A stretch of 64,000 bases of DNA from Psococerastis gibbosa (taxonomy: Eukaryota > Arthropoda > Insecta > Psocodea > Psocidae), in assembly GCA_963971405.1 (NCBI GenBank), contig OZ020486.1, positions 16,887,419 through 16,951,418 of the forward strand, written 5' to 3'. Position numbers and translations under genes: made by a program. Of this stretch, positions 1 through 10,955 are shown in pieces. Positions within the stretch are counted from its first letter, which is position 1; each line of letters begins with the position of its first letter. Under the pieces are notes generated by a model that saw only the letters and a program-made list of their open reading frames with translations, did not search any database and was not told the DNA's origin.

Positions 1-377
1 TTACCCATAAACAGATAACTTCGACAACATCCTGCTGGCAATTTTAGCATTAAAATTATTTTCCTTCACATTACGATTTTATGGCGATTTAATAAATTTT
101 CACATAGCATATTGTACTATTTAGAAGTTATTTGAAAACGTACAATATATTAAATCTGATTATACAACAATAGATGAATAATGCCATAATACATCTCTCA
201 GTGGCAGAGAACACCTTTTTTTTAAAATGGCGTGTAAAAATACGTGGACACAATGAAGTATTATGTAGTCTACACGAAACAATAGTTCATTCCATTCATT
301 GTAGTATTATAGAGTATATAATATAACACTGACATTAAATTAACTTTGGTTGAAGAGATAACCTCCTCGTTATAATC
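1..377. other. no recognisable feature
   Basis: AT-rich sequence with scattered stops in every frame. I see no exon, repeat end or RNA signal here. Confidence 0.5.
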
Positions 378-447
378 GAAATTAGAGGAAATGAAAAAAA
401 CCGGGCTTGGCGGGATTCGAACCCACGATCTACGCCTAACCAGGGCG
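378..447 (-). repeat. SINE-1 (tRNA-derived), partial copy
   Basis: On the minus strand this is the tRNA-like middle and 3' part of a SINE seen more completely at 1349-1570 and 26051-26258. The B-box complement GGATTCGAACC is intact (about 413-423). It is followed by the conserved ACGATCTACGCCTAACC stretch and the purine-rich GAAATTAGAGGAAAT flank. The copy stops abruptly after CAGGGCG, where the A-box half should follow, next to the poly-A end of the LINE fragment at 460. Confidence 0.75.
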
Positions 448-459
448 TTATTCTTGCGT

Positions 460-1290
460 TTTTTTTTTTTTTTTTTTAAAATTGGGGTACAGGTGTTACC
501 TGTGTGCACTTAAGCCTATTTGGCCTATTGTGCCCCTACAACAAAGTATCTACATCACTTCTACATCTCTTCCTCGAGAACTATCTCCCTCAGGAGAACC
601 AGGATCTTGAGGGGATTTAGAAGTTGTAGGTCTTTTACATGTAACTGCAAGCTTCCCGAGCATGCTGCTTTTCTTTGTGCGATTGTATCGCAATGAAGGA
701 GGATGTGCTTGAGGTCCTCCACTCCTTCATTGCAGAATCTGCAAGACTGTAGTTGTATCCCCAAGAGACTTCAGATGTATAACCCTAAGACCAAAGACGC
801 CAAGGCCTGTTCTTGGTTTTGTATGTCCCAGCTTAGAGCCATCAGCCATCACTTGATTGTGTGACTATTGAGAATTCCTGCTGATTCGCAGTATTCTTTC
901 TTTGTCCCTAATATAGTTTCGAATTCCCTCCTAAAACAGTATTTTGGATGGATTCTATTGCTTGGCATATCCAGGCAGTGGTCAGACGTAGTCAGAGAGG
1001 CTGAGTCTCTCTTAATTGCCCTTCCACTCCTTTTTAACCCGCTCCTAATAATGCCCTTTCGGCTGAAGTTTCCACTGCAACATGTAGGGGTGGGAAGTCC
1101 AGTACCATCTCCATTGCTGCAGTGGGACAGGATTTCATAGCCTCTGTAAAGCATCATGTTAGAGAATACGGGCTTCTGAATTTAGCCATAATTTGGATAC
1201 CTAATTCAGAGAAAAATTCTCATGTGGTTTGATTTTGCCGTGTCCATGAAGCCATGACCAATGGTATGGTTACAGCAGGAAAAGACAGGC
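460..1290 (-). mobile_element. LINE (non-LTR retrotransposon) 3' end, degraded, with poly-A tail
   Basis: Read on the minus strand, the piece ends in a poly-A run (plus-strand T run 460-477). Just upstream (764-561) is a 67-residue reading frame with a CxxC-x8-HxxxxC knuckle (CRFCNEG ... HILLHC). That knuckle is typical of the extreme C-terminus of RNase H-bearing LINE ORF2 proteins. Further upstream, about 850-780, a different frame reads DGSKLG then GLGVFGL, like the start of an RNase H domain. A 102-residue open frame lies at 1157-849. The frames do not join, so the copy is decayed and probably internally deleted. Similar words at the two ends (GTTATTCTTGC at about 446-457 and 1302-1311) may be the target-site duplication. 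The clade is uncertain (I, R1 or Jockey type). Confidence 0.6.
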
Positions 1291-1348
1291 TGTATTCTTG
1301 CGTTATTCTTGCTTTATTCAATTCATGGCCTTTATGCAATTATGTAAG

Positions 1349-1570
1349 CTCACAGACCTGTTCGGTTAGATAGTTGTGTAGTTGTGCTAACCTGTCTAGC
1401 AACACGAATCATGTCAATTTGGGCATAAGTAGAGGATTTGGCGATTACTGGACTTGTCGGGGCTTGTGGTCCAGCGGTTAAGACGACGCCCCGGTTAGGC
1501 GTACATCGTGGGTTGGAATCCCGCCAAGCCCAGTTTTTTCCATTTCCTCTAATTTCAGTTGAAAGTTCTG
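1349..1570 (+). repeat. SINE-1 (tRNA-derived), near-complete copy
   Basis: This copy has a tRNA-like core with a good pol III A box, TGGTCCAGCGG (1467-1477). A B box with one mismatch, GGTTGGAATCC, lies at 1511-1521, at normal tRNA spacing. The core is preceded by a roughly 115-bp head (GTTCGGTTAGATAGTTGTGT) that also occurs at 26210-26258. It is followed by a T-rich stretch and TTTCCTCTAATTTCAG. It is not a tRNA gene: the cloverleaf is incomplete and the unit is dispersed. SINEs of this kind are copied by LINE machinery in trans. Confidence 0.8.
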
Positions 1571-2383
1571 TCAGCTTGCACTTCATTTTTAAATTTTGCT
1601 CCAATGCTAAATAGCCTCTTTATTCTTTAACCCTCCGAACTATAGTATTATATAGGAGAGGTAGGACTTTTGTTTTCCACCAAAAATACATTACTGAATT
1701 ATCCTTGAAAAGACGTTTAAAAGGATTCAAGAAATATTTTTTTTGCGGACTCGAATGTCCCTTCTCTTCTACATATTAGAATTCTACTCCAAACCATCTT
1801 CATTCAATCTAAACAAAGTCATAAACAAAAACAATTTGTTGGTATGTTTTAAATGTCTCCAGTGCCAATTGCAGTTCACAAAAATGAAGAGCATGCCGTT
1901 TTCAGTTCCAGCAGTTTTCCCGCTTGCTGTTCTGTCAGCCCGTCAGCGTCAGTCAGTTCGTAGCGTTCCCCGCAACTGGTTCCAATTGCTTCTCTCTCTC
2001 ACGTCTATACGCTGTGTTTGTTTTACGTAAAATCTGGAATATTGATAGCCTAATTCGTACTTCTACAACAAGTAGACAATAACTAAGTGTTTACTCTTAC
2101 TTGTTAAAATGCCTAATAATCATAATAATAACAATAATTTTTAATTATTTAAAATAATCAAGAGTTAGTCTGTAGTCAAAGTGATTTAAAATAGGTACAT
2201 ATTCTGGTGTAGTTTTAATGGATATTTTCCCCAAGACACAACTTTAAGTGTAAGATGTTTAAGCAACAGCACCTTCAATTGATTCAGGAGTACACGCGAA
2301 CGAGCTTATAAAAGAGGTAAAGTTAGACGTTAATTATTAATAGTAACTTTCGGTAGATGTTTCTTCGTTGACATTTTGCTTTC
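1571..2383. other. no recognisable feature
   Basis: AT-rich. The 95-residue open frame at 1743-2030 has no domain, splice signals or codon pattern that I can recognise. Nothing else stands out. Confidence 0.5.
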
Positions 2384-2760
2384 CTATTTATGAGTAGTAT
2401 AAGGAAAGCTATGTGATGGTCGAAATTTTTGGTTTCGAGATTTCACAGGATTTAAACGTTTTGAGGTCCCAGGAACAAAAAGTGTTTTTACGAAATGTCT
2501 GTCTGTCGGTTCGTCGATTTGTGGTCAAACTTTTCGGCCGATTTTGATGAAATTCGACACGCAGACTCACAAGACTGTTATCATATACTTTATTATTATT
2601 TATTGGGCTAAATCAATTGAGGGGGGGTTTTACCATCCAAAAACGACTAAAAAACATTTTCTCAAAATGTACTGGTTCGCTCGCACCGGTTTTTCCTTAT
2701 ACTGGTGCTTTTGCACATACCATTTAGGCTATGGATTGATTGAAATTTTCCTTCCAACGG
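2384..2760 (+). repeat. dispersed repeat R3 (TGTCTGTC family), copy 1
   Basis: This copy starts TTTGCTTTCC and continues through TAGTATAAGGAAAGCTATG, TTTGAGGTCCCAGGAAC and TTACGAAATGTCTGTCTG, then a less conserved 3' half. The same order of blocks occurs at 14249-14625 (+) and 38490-38769 (-). There is no coding capacity. The internal CTGTCTGTCGGT stretch is a variable-length simple repeat in all three copies. The class is unknown (non-autonomous). Confidence 0.8.
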
Positions 2761-2936
2761 ACCTACTTTAACTTATTCCTAGGGTTAAAAAACCCGAGAG
2801 GAGATGGACGGAAATCATCTTAAGACGTGCCAGGCTCTTGTCAGTAGCAGAGGTTCACCAGATTATGTGTTGTGTTGGGCTGCAAGAAAGCTGATGGCGG
2901 AACCCTAATACTATGGTGTAATTAAAAAAGGGTTAA

Positions 2937-3425
2937 AGAATGAACAAAACCATTTTGAATAACACTTTCCATTATAAAACTATCTTGTTTACAATTTTAA
3001 TCCCAGGTTAAGATTAAATATGTAAAATGTAAATTTAAATGTAAAATTATATTGTTTACATATTTAAATAATTAGATTACTCGTGACTTCGTGGTATTTC
3101 ATTTTAATAAACAAAAAATAACAAAAACTTAGAGTTTTAGAAAAACTTGTTATAACAACCCGAATTAGTAAAACCCAAATAATCGTTAAGAAATTAACTT
3201 TGTCTAAGAAACCCACTTGTGTTAGTATAAAACCCTGTTGTTCGTTCGGGTTGTTCGGGTTGTTATAGCAAGTTTTTCTAAAACTCTAAGTTTTTGTTAT
3301 TTTTTGTTTATTAAAATGAAATACCACGAAGTCACGAGTAATCTAATTATTTAAATATGTAAACAATATAATTTTACAATGGAAAGTGATGCTATTCAAA
3401 TTGGGTTTGTTTACATTTTTAACCT
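2937..3425. repeat. foldback repeat (nested inverted repeat)
   Basis: The inner arms, about 3040-3168 and 3245-3380, are near-perfect reverse complements over roughly 125 bp; for example TTAGAGTTTTAGAAAAACTT is answered by AAGTTTTTCTAAAACTCTAA. Outside them, both flanks carry the core of MITE family A in opposite orientations. The left flank has AATAACACTTTCCATTATAA (about 2960) and the right has TGGAAAGTGATGCTATTCAA (about 3380). The arrangement suggests a hairpin element inserted into, or captured between, family A arms. Confidence 0.8.
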
Positions 3426-4069
3426 CAGGAATAAGTTAATAATAAACGGTATAGTAGGCCCGCAGAGGCTCTTCTATAAATGAGTCATGATCATTTGAGA
3501 AAGATTAGAATTGTTTGATACACAGGTAAGTACTACGTTTTTTCACCATATTACACAAGCGAAACATTTACTTTTTGTTTGTTACTATTACTAGCTGCTT
3601 TATATATATTTATTTATTTTTATTTCATTTATTACTTTCTTACTGGAAAGAATGTCTTTGGCCATTTAGAGAGGCAATGGGATGCGCGCCAAGGGAACAT
3701 CTTCAAGTCTGTCATCATTAGATGAGATTTTCTTGCATATCATTTGATTTTCCCCAAGTCCCACATTCGTCGTCTACTTTGAGAAAAGCTCCATTTCTGT
3801 TGTATGAATACAATAAGCAGCAGTCGGCATCATATACGCATTAAAGTTTTTTATTGAATTGTTGAAGTTTTACAGTAAGACGTCGTCTCACCTGCAGTAA
3901 AAAATTGCAGCATATTAAAAAATAATGGTCGCTCTCTATGTCATGATGCCATATTTTGTCAATAATAGAAGTATATTGTTGCGTCTCCAACCTGAAGTAC
4001 TTACCCAATATAATCGATTTTTGTAATAATTATATACATACAGTATATATATTTTTAAATAATTTATTA

Positions 4070-4196
4070 TTCACATACAAACAATTTAATGAACGTATCC
4101 GAATAACCTCTTTCATCGCCTCTGTAGGTAATACCTGTGTTGAGTTACGACAGGTCACCGATCGTATGGTGTGTAGAGACTCGCACAAGTACGAAG
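4070..4196 (-). repeat. SINE-2 (tRNA-like head), 5'-truncated copy
   Basis: Minus-strand copy of the family at 12638-12800. It has the conserved blocks ACAAACAATTTAATGAA, TCGCCTCTGTAGGTAATACC, GTGTAGAGACTCGCACAAGT. It is cut just before the A-box end, where repeat R4 begins at about 4197. That junction suggests insertion of one element into the other. Confidence 0.75.
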
Positions 4197-4415
4197 AACC
4201 GGTCCGAGTTTACTGGAACATGCTCCCCTATTTATCAATTAGTAGATGGATAATGATGAATTTCCTAGTAAATAACTTTCCTGTAGTTAAATTTCGGATG
4301 CCTTGATATCCCCATGGCCGTACCCAGAAATTTTTTTCGGGGGGGTTCCATCTGACGTCACTGGAGGTGAGGTAACCTCAATATATTTAAAAATCCTTAA
4401 CACTTGATTCTATCT
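4197..4415 (+). repeat. dispersed repeat R4, copy 1
   Basis: Shares ACCGGTCCGAGTTTACT, ATTTATCAATTAGTAGAT and TGACGTCACTGGAGGTGAGG with the minus-strand copy at 15058-15268. A run of G after CCGTACCCAGAAATTTT gives the C/G-rich end. It is non-coding and of unknown class. Confidence 0.75.
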
Positions 4416-5315
4416 AGTGTACTGTTCTATCTAGAATCTATCTATCTATCATTAAAATTGATCCATGCTTTAGTTAAAATGTGCCTAACAGGAAACTCGA
4501 CTGTGTTAAATTTATGTATTAAGAAATATTAAGGTTCTAATTCAAACGCTGTTGGTCTGAAACATATTGTACAGACAAGATATACCAGAGAAAAATGAAT
4601 AAGCCAGCAATCGTGATCCGTTTGTTCAGTCAAAAGTGATATCTGCCTTATAAACATTACTTCTTTGTTGGTAGAAAGCCAACTGTGATTAAGCATGGAA
4701 GTTCGAGTAAAAATGATAGGTCAAGGCATTCCATGTAAAATATTTATAGAACATTTTACACAAAACAATATGTATAAAGAGAAAAGACTGATGCCAAAGT
4801 GTTCAATATCGTTAAAAGCTGTTTATTGTTAAAGGTGATTTTCATCCACCAGCACTCAGGCATTAGCCCACATAGTTACAGGCAGCATGAGTTTTATTCA
4901 TGATTCTGCAGTAGCCTAATTGAAAAATTCTTTAATTAGAATTCGCACCACTCGATGTTCAATATACGATACGTACTGTGTAAGATATGCTGCAGGTAAT
5001 TTCAAATTCAGCAAGCCAAGCTCTTGGTCTAATTCAAGACCGATTGCTGATTGTGCAGCCAGCAATCAAAATTGGGTATACTCTGAAAATAAAACTTTTC
5101 AATTAAATCCGATTTTCAATTCAATTTTATGTGCCCCATAAATTTCGTTGATTGGCATTTACAAAAGTGTAAATGCAAGAACTATTGGGTTGTGTTATAT
5201 TACAAAAATGAATTGGCTGCTGAACATTTATGCAATGCACAAAATGGACAACAGCTTGCTGACACATAATATTCAGCCATATGTTAAGCGAAAAGAAATA
5301 CCGTGACACCATAAA
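4416..5315. other. no recognisable feature
   Basis: AT-rich with a short (ATCT)n patch near 4430-4452. I see nothing else I can name. Confidence 0.45.
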
Positions 5316-5352
5316 CTTGTCGGAATTCAAACTCACGATCTACGCTTAACCG
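5316..5352 (-). repeat. SINE-1 fragment
   Basis: A 37-bp relic of the tRNA-like core (CTTGTCGGAATTCAAACTCA, then ACGATCTACGCTTAACC). The B box is mutated. Confidence 0.6.
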
Positions 5353-5904
5353 TTCTCTGCTCATCTCGTCTCTGGACATTTATGGAAACTGTCTAGTCCC
5401 TCAGAAATCACTCAAATCAGTGCTTTATTGCTCAAAAAGACGCGAGACGTGCATATAATTAAATCAACAAAATTCATAATTCTAAATTATTCACTTCATG
5501 AAATGATAATACCCTAACGTGTGATGATATTTATTTACCATGGCTGGTAACTCTCAGTGTTTTTTCACCTGTTTTTTTTCCATCAAGATCTAAACATGTG
5601 AGGGTAAAAACGTGCACTTCATTTTTCAGATTTTTTGTAACGCTTTGTAAGGGAAGCGCACCGTTCGTTTCACTTGGAATCACCTTTTATATTCCCACAT
5701 CCGAGATAGCTGTGACGTTTTACTCGTTCCGAAACAATGCGTTACAATACCTTTTCACTTTGATCCTCTGGAGAACAGTGGGAGAATTTACTGTCGTGAA
5801 ATTCCGGGATGTTTCAGTCTTCTTTGCATTTTGTTGGAAACATATTGCTCTTTTCAGGGAAACAGCATCTAGTTGCCTGTTTCTAGGAGAGTCAGTTGCT
5901 GAGA

Positions 5905-6130
5905 TACGGCTGCTTCTTTTATGATGCTGGGAAAGTAGTTCGGTAACTTTTGTGTTTATAACAAAAACTGCTGAAAATTTGAAACGTTATAACTGGAAAA
6001 TGTTATTATTGGTGTTTCTAAAAACACGGCTGCTTCTATTGCTAGGAAAGTTATTAGTTCGGTAGCTTTTGTGTAAATTGTAACAAAAACTCCAGAAAAT
6101 TTGAACTCATCATAACCGGATAATATTTTA
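5905..6130 (+). repeat. diverged tandem duplication, about 120-bp period
   Basis: ACGGCTGCTTCT begins at 5905 and again at 6025. The units then run in parallel (GTTCGGTAACTTTTGTGT and GTTCGGTAGCTTTTGTGT, then AACAAAAACT and GAAAATTTGAA). A short (GA)n tract follows at 6132-6149. It is non-coding. Confidence 0.75.
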
Positions 6131-6149
6131 TTGAGAGAGAGAGAGAGAG

Positions 6150-6867
6150 GAAGAACTAAACAGTGCAAGTCGTTACAAGTTAGTCCTGGTCAATAAAAAA
6201 AAACTCGAGTTTGTTGTCAGACTTACTCTTACGAGATTGCTTTTGCAGAGTTTGAAAATAAGAAAACATTAATGGCCATGATCGTCACTGGTTCAACATC
6301 TAATATAATAATATTTATTTTTTAGTGTTGTTACAATAAAATAGATCTAGACATTTAATCAATGCGGTATTCTTAATTATATTAAATTTATGCGTCATAC
6401 CGGGAACACAGAAAAGAACAGATGAAGATAATTTTCTGAGAAGTGTAGACTTTTAGCTAGAACATGGAACATTTCTGTGAAAAAACCGCGAGTAAGCACT
6501 GATTCCTGAAGCTTGCCTCTATTTTACTGGACTACTAGCCTAAAATGTAAATAGACTACTAAGTATATTTTTCTAAAAATTACTTAATTGACTAATGTAC
6601 ATTTAAAATAAAAATTGCTGTATCTTCTTCTTATTCTCTTCTTCTTCCTCATCGTGAGGGGGTCGACCCGGACCCATTTCTTCAGCTCGGCCATTCTTTT
6701 CCTGCATTTAAATACTAGCTATATTTTTTCTAATAATCACTCAATTGACCACTGTAATTTTTTTTTTATTCGTAGTATCTACCAACTACAAAAAATATGA
6801 AGTGTCGGAATTATGGGCCCTTTTATAGCAGGCGACTGTGAGAGCTGGTCTGATGTACAATAGACAT
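6150..6867. other. no recognisable feature
   Basis: AT-rich, with a C/G-rich island near 6657-6700 (GGGGGTCGACCCGGACCCAT). A similar string is present at about 45828-45870. No gene is seen. Confidence 0.45.
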
Positions 6868-6996
6868 AGGCGGGGATTCCACCCACGTCAATAGTGATAT
6901 TAAATGTTTTTTGACGTGGTAGCAGACAGTTTTAGACTGTCTAAAAATGTCTGCTACCACGTCAAAAAACATTTAATATCACTATTGACGTTGGTG
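6868..6996. repeat. foldback family B, copy 1 (short hairpin)
   Basis: The left end GGCGGGGATTCCACC is followed by a nearly perfect hairpin. The left arm (about 6886-6937) runs CACGTCAATAGTGATATTAA ... GACGTGGTAGCAGACA and is matched by its reverse complement (6945-6996). The right terminal word is degraded. TGTCTGCTACCAC near the centre is shared by all members of the family. Confidence 0.85.
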
Positions 6997-7689
6997 TTTA
7001 TTTTGAAACATGGAACATAGTATCATTTTGAGACAAGTTTCACATGGTTTATAGAAGGAAACACTTTGCCCAATGTATACGCGGAATTAATGGCAAACTT
7101 ATCTTATGTTTATTAACGTCGGACCCGCTCCTGCAAACATCTGCTATATATATGCTACCTACCATTATGGAGCCACGGGTCTTAATAGACTAACCCATGT
7201 CAGCCTTTGGAGCCTATAGTACGATAAGTAGTTGTCAAGTCCAATTTAATTTCTAGCTGAAATCAGTGAGAACTTTCTCTGATTACGACCACCGAAATTC
7301 AGCAGAAGTGGCATCTCCTGTCCAAAGCAGAGAAGCTCTTCAGAGATTATAATGACATTACTTGTGACTAACTAATAACGACCGGGTGGTATAAAATTAT
7401 ACGCCCGTTGAATATCTAACAAAACAAAGCTGTTTGTTGTTAGTCAACGGAAAACCGCCATCTTTACTAGGAAACAGTTGGTTTAATTAAACTCTACCAT
7501 ATTTTCAGCGCTTTGAAGCTTTCATTCCTTCCACTGTCACACAAAACATGTTTGAACAAATTATAATAAAGCTCGTATTCTTTATTGTCTTGTTTAAATT
7601 TAAAGCCATTGTTTCATTTCTGCAACTCTAATTTGCCAGTGTTTTATTTTTACTTTCCTGTCTATTTATTAGTATGGATAGTTTTAAGA
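6997..7689. other. no recognisable feature
   Basis: No exon, repeat end or RNA gene that I can support. Confidence 0.45.
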
Positions 7690-8041
7690 GGATGTGGAGC
7701 GTAAGAAATTGGCTCCCCAAAATCTATTATTGCATTATTGCATTTTTATTTTTTATTAAATTAACCAAACAAGTTATTCGAGGTTTAATCTATTAAAGTT
7801 TGTAGAAGAATATTTGAAGGTATTTTAAATTTTAGGTACATAGGTTCTTCTATGAAAGTTACTGGGGACTAAAAATTCTCACAGTGAAATTTATGGAAGA
7901 ACTATAACTCCATCAATTAATGATACCCTAGAATATGACATATGCAGTAGTTTTCTACAACTTAGTAAATTAAATTAAAAATATTAAGTATATATTAATT
8001 AATTCAAGATTTTGGGGAGTCAATAGTCTTACCTCCATATT
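7690..8041. mobile_element. MITE family D, complete copy
   Basis: About 350 bp bounded by imperfect terminal inverted repeats. GTGGAGCGTAAG then TTGGCTCCCCAAAATCT (7694-7725) on the left is answered by AGATTTTGGGGAGTCAAT then GTCTTACCTCCATAT (8008-8040) on the right. The interior is AT-rich and has no transposase. A partial copy with the same left end and the ATTAAATTAACCAAACAAGT block lies at 63734-63855. Confidence 0.75.
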
Positions 8042-8406
8042 TCCTCTTAAGAGAGGATATTAAAAATATATTGTAATCAACATAATGATGCCGAGTCATT
8101 TAGGTGAAATTAATAAATTCCTTGTTACGCAGCCAAAAAGAAATGAAAATGGTCTGTTAAAAAATGCATGAAAATTACAAGCTTCCACACTAAATTATTT
8201 ATATTTCCACACCTTAATTACCATTACTCTTTTAAAAAAATACGATTACTTTACACTAATGTTATGCATAGTTGTAATTCAGTCGGGTGCTTAGTTAGCG
8301 TTTTGAGGAATGTTGGATTATTTATGAATTTTTCAGCTGACCATTTATACATTTTCTTTCATATCTATCGCGGCGGCAAAATAATGAGGATTTAATTTAT
8401 TTTCTA
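8042..8406. other. no recognisable feature
   Basis: AT-rich with no supported gene. Confidence 0.4.
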
Positions 8407-8478
8407 TCTCTTTCACCTCGGGGAAACAGGAGTTGACTGACAGGGTGGACCTCCAGATTATAGTGGATTCCGAACCTC
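8407..8478. repeat. 72-bp repeat shared with 54672-54742
   Basis: CTCTTTCACCTCGGGGAAA ... GGGTGGACCTCC ... ATTATAGTGGATTCCGAACC matches the second copy with few differences. At the other copy the unit continues into an (AAC)n tail on the minus strand, so this looks like the 3' part of a retroposon. Confidence 0.7.
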
Positions 8479-8515
8479 TTGGGGAACATGGCAAAGTCAC
8501 ACGATTAAATCGGAG

Positions 8516-9313
8516 GTGACCAGGACTCGACACGCACGTAGACTGTTCGGTATAGTCTCAGCGCGTTATCATGTCCCACTATGTTCCCCTGCCAACGCTG
8601 TGCACACGTTGAGGCAGCCTTCAACTGATAGAGTCATACAGATACACGAGCCTGACTGTTTAGGGGTAGAATGTAACTGTTCGTCTATTACTAGAGTAAA
8701 ATCAGTAAAATATTTAGGAATGTTAATTGACCAACATATAACATGGTCCGAACATGTAAGACAAACGTCTATGCGACTTAGAAGAACGATATACATTTTT
8801 AGACGATTGAGAAATGTTCTGAATGTTCATCTACTACGTATGATATTTTTCGCCATCACTCAGCCAATTGTAAACTACGGCATATGTGCGTGGGGAGGGA
8901 CCTTTGGATCACTTATTAATAAAGTAAATATATCCCTGAACATTATCCTACGAGTAATGTTAAATAAAAGCAGAAGAGAACATGCCCAACCCTTATATAA
9001 TCAATTACAAATTCCGTCAGTTTACCATACCTACACCTGGGAAATGTTAAAATTGGTCCACAATAATAAAATTTGCCTACCACCAGCCTCCGTTAAATAT
9101 TACAACACAAGATCAGTACAGAACATTAGTTATTTCCCAAACATCACCAAAAGCCGCACGACTTTCTCGCCTGTTTTCTTGTCAACGAAAATTATAAATG
9201 CTCTCCCCACTCATATTACAGATTTACTAAGAAAAAAAGATTTTTTACCATCAACAAAGAACTGGCTCAATAATTCGGAAATAACATTTCTTAAATCACT
9301 ATTAAATGAATAA
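8516..9313 (+). mobile_element. LINE ORF2 C-terminal fragment (5'-truncated)
   Basis: An intact 265-residue frame. From about residue 60 it has the post-catalytic part of a non-LTR reverse transcriptase: YLGMLID at 66-72, then a basic RMRRTIYIFRRLR-like helix. After that comes an ITQPIVNYGICAWGG block (about 113-127), typical of the thumb region of Jockey-type LINEs, and a C-terminal FSPVFLSTKIINALP stretch. The catalytic YADD part and the endonuclease are absent, as expected for 5' truncation during insertion. Residues 1-35 look unrelated and are probably flanking sequence that happens to be open. The frame ends at TAA and is followed by a probable 3' UTR. The frame has no internal stop, which suggests a fairly young copy. 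It is not a host gene. Confidence 0.8.
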
Positions 9314-9535
9314 ATCGGTATACCTAAATAAAAAATTAATATAAGTACTAAATTACTATATAAGTAAGTATGTAAAAGAACTTATTGTGATGTGATCCAA
9401 AGGCCTGGTTCCCCCACGTGCACATGTATTGCTTATACATATATGTGGTGTGGAATGTGTTCTTTTGACAATTTGTAGTCTTACTGGTTTTAATATAATA
9501 TCAATAATATAATATCAATAAATCAATACTACCAA
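9314..9535 (+). mobile_element. probable 3' UTR and tail of the LINE at 8516
   Basis: Follows the LINE frame directly and ends in a short tandem tail of TATAATATCAA units near 9488-9530. Such tails mark the 3' end of many non-LTR elements. The exact end is uncertain. Confidence 0.5.
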
Positions 9536-10199
9536 GTTTGCCGCAGTTTGGAACATGCTTTGCTCTATCAGATTCAACATGGTAAGGACGTTGCCAGATA
9601 TAAAGAGGTGAGGTGGAAATCAACAGCGCCAAACATACCAGGCTATATTGGAATGAATTCTTAGATAAAAACCACTCAGATAATTTAATACATGCTGGTT
9701 TATGTCACTCGCCAGTCAGTCGGGCAGTTTAGGGACGCACTATCTGGACTATATCCGGAAAGTCATTCAAATGTTTTTGGATCTCCATTTTAACTTGATA
9801 TATAAGGGATCATAGCTTTTGAAGTGTAACTTCTAATGGCGGGCTCTTGAAAGTTTGTTTGTTGACTTTTTCATGTGACACAATAGCAGAGAAACATAAC
9901 ATTGGCAGATTAAAAGGTATGAAGTCAAAATTGAGTTAGCCTACTAAAACAGAGAACAAAAACATTGCTCCCACAAACAATTTGAGGACACAAGAAAAGT
10001 AGGTAATTAGTCGCATTGGAAGAAACGGACACGTTGATTTAGAGTATTTAAATATACCGTACCTCTTTAAGATACGTTAATTAAATTTTTTTCTGTTTTG
10101 GGGGCAATCTACTAGATCTATGCAGGGGTTTCAATTGAATTTATTTAGCATGGAGGTTCATAAAAATCATGTCTTGGAACTATTAATTATTATTACTAT
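9536..10199. other. no recognisable feature
   Basis: No frame or repeat boundary that I can support. Confidence 0.4.
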
Positions 10200-10284
10200 T
10201 AAAGACTGTCTTTAATGTCTGCTACCACGTCAATACTGGATCACTATCAAATGCGAGGTCGGTGGAATCCCCGCCTTCAGGATA
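10200..10284. repeat. foldback family B, half copy
   Basis: Carries the core TGTCTGCTACCAC, then GTCAATACTGGATCACTATC, and the right end GGTGGAATCCCCGCC. The words GCGAGGTCGG just inside the end equal the inner arm of the composite copy at 42951-43340. The left half is missing. Confidence 0.75.
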
Positions 10285-10564
10285 TCTCAAGTTCGGGGGG
10301 TTAGGAGTTTTGGGTGAAGTTTAACTTCTTATGTGTGGACGCAAGCACACACCCATATTGTTTCATATACTCTTTTGCCGTTCGATGCCACTATACTGTA
10401 ATAAACTAACTTTTTACTAACACTGTCTAAACGCACAATGTTTCAATAAAAATGACACAAAAAAAATTAATACATTTCATTTAATACAAAGTTACATGGG
10501 CATAAATGTATTAAATTTTACAGCCTGTAAGATAGATCTCACGTGTCAGTGAATAGTTCATCAT
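10285..10564. other. no recognisable feature
   Basis: AT-rich; nothing supported. Confidence 0.4.
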
Positions 10565-10569
10565 CCCTA

Positions 10570-10740
10570 TTGACTTGACTTACTTGACTTAGGTTGGCGC
10601 CCGAGGGGACTTTTGTCCGCTGCCACTACACCACGCCACCTCGGACGATCTTCCGCCGCTAGCTGCCAGTCTCGGGTGCCGGTGGCGTGCACATCTTCGA
10701 GCACTTGGTCTCTCCATCTTAGTCTAGGGTGGTTGATAAT
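10570..10740 (-). mobile_element. LINE ORF2 extreme C-terminus fragment
   Basis: The minus-strand frame reads RLRWRDQVLEDVHATGTRDW ... AEDRPRWRGVV. This is the W/R-rich closing motif of RTE/Jockey-like LINE ORF2 proteins (RWxDxVxxDL ... DRxxWR). Only about 55 residues remain. It abuts a SINE-2 copy on the same strand (10787-10955). GC content is well above the surroundings. Confidence 0.7.
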
Positions 10741-10786
10741 ACGATATTTCATCTTGATAACAAAGAGAATTCTTTTTTTTCTTTCT

Positions 10787-10955
10787 AAAAAGCTTATTCG
10801 CATACAAGCAATTCAATGAATGCATCCGAATAACCTCTTCAGTTGCCTCTGTAGGTAATACCTGTGCCGAGTACGACAGCCGACAGGTCACCGATCGCAT
10901 GATGTGTAGAGACTCGCACAAGTACGAACAAGCTACCACTATGCCAATGAAGGCC
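10787..10955 (-). repeat. SINE-2, full-length copy
   Basis: Minus-strand copy with the A-box-like TGGCATAGTGG (complement at about 10937-10947). The blocks AGTCTCTACACATCATGCGA, AGGTATTACCTACAGAGGC and CATTCATTGAATTGCTTGTA follow. No good B box is visible where expected, so its pol III promoter is degenerate or unusual. Confidence 0.8.

Noticed and set aside
868-1140. 90-residue plus-strand frame
   Set aside because: Antisense shadow of the LINE 3' fragment at 460-1290.
1461-1530. tRNA gene-like sequence with A and B boxes
   Set aside because: No complete cloverleaf, and the same unit with extra head and tail recurs at 378 and 26051, so it is a SINE. The same reasoning applies to 20012-20065 and 38873-38926.
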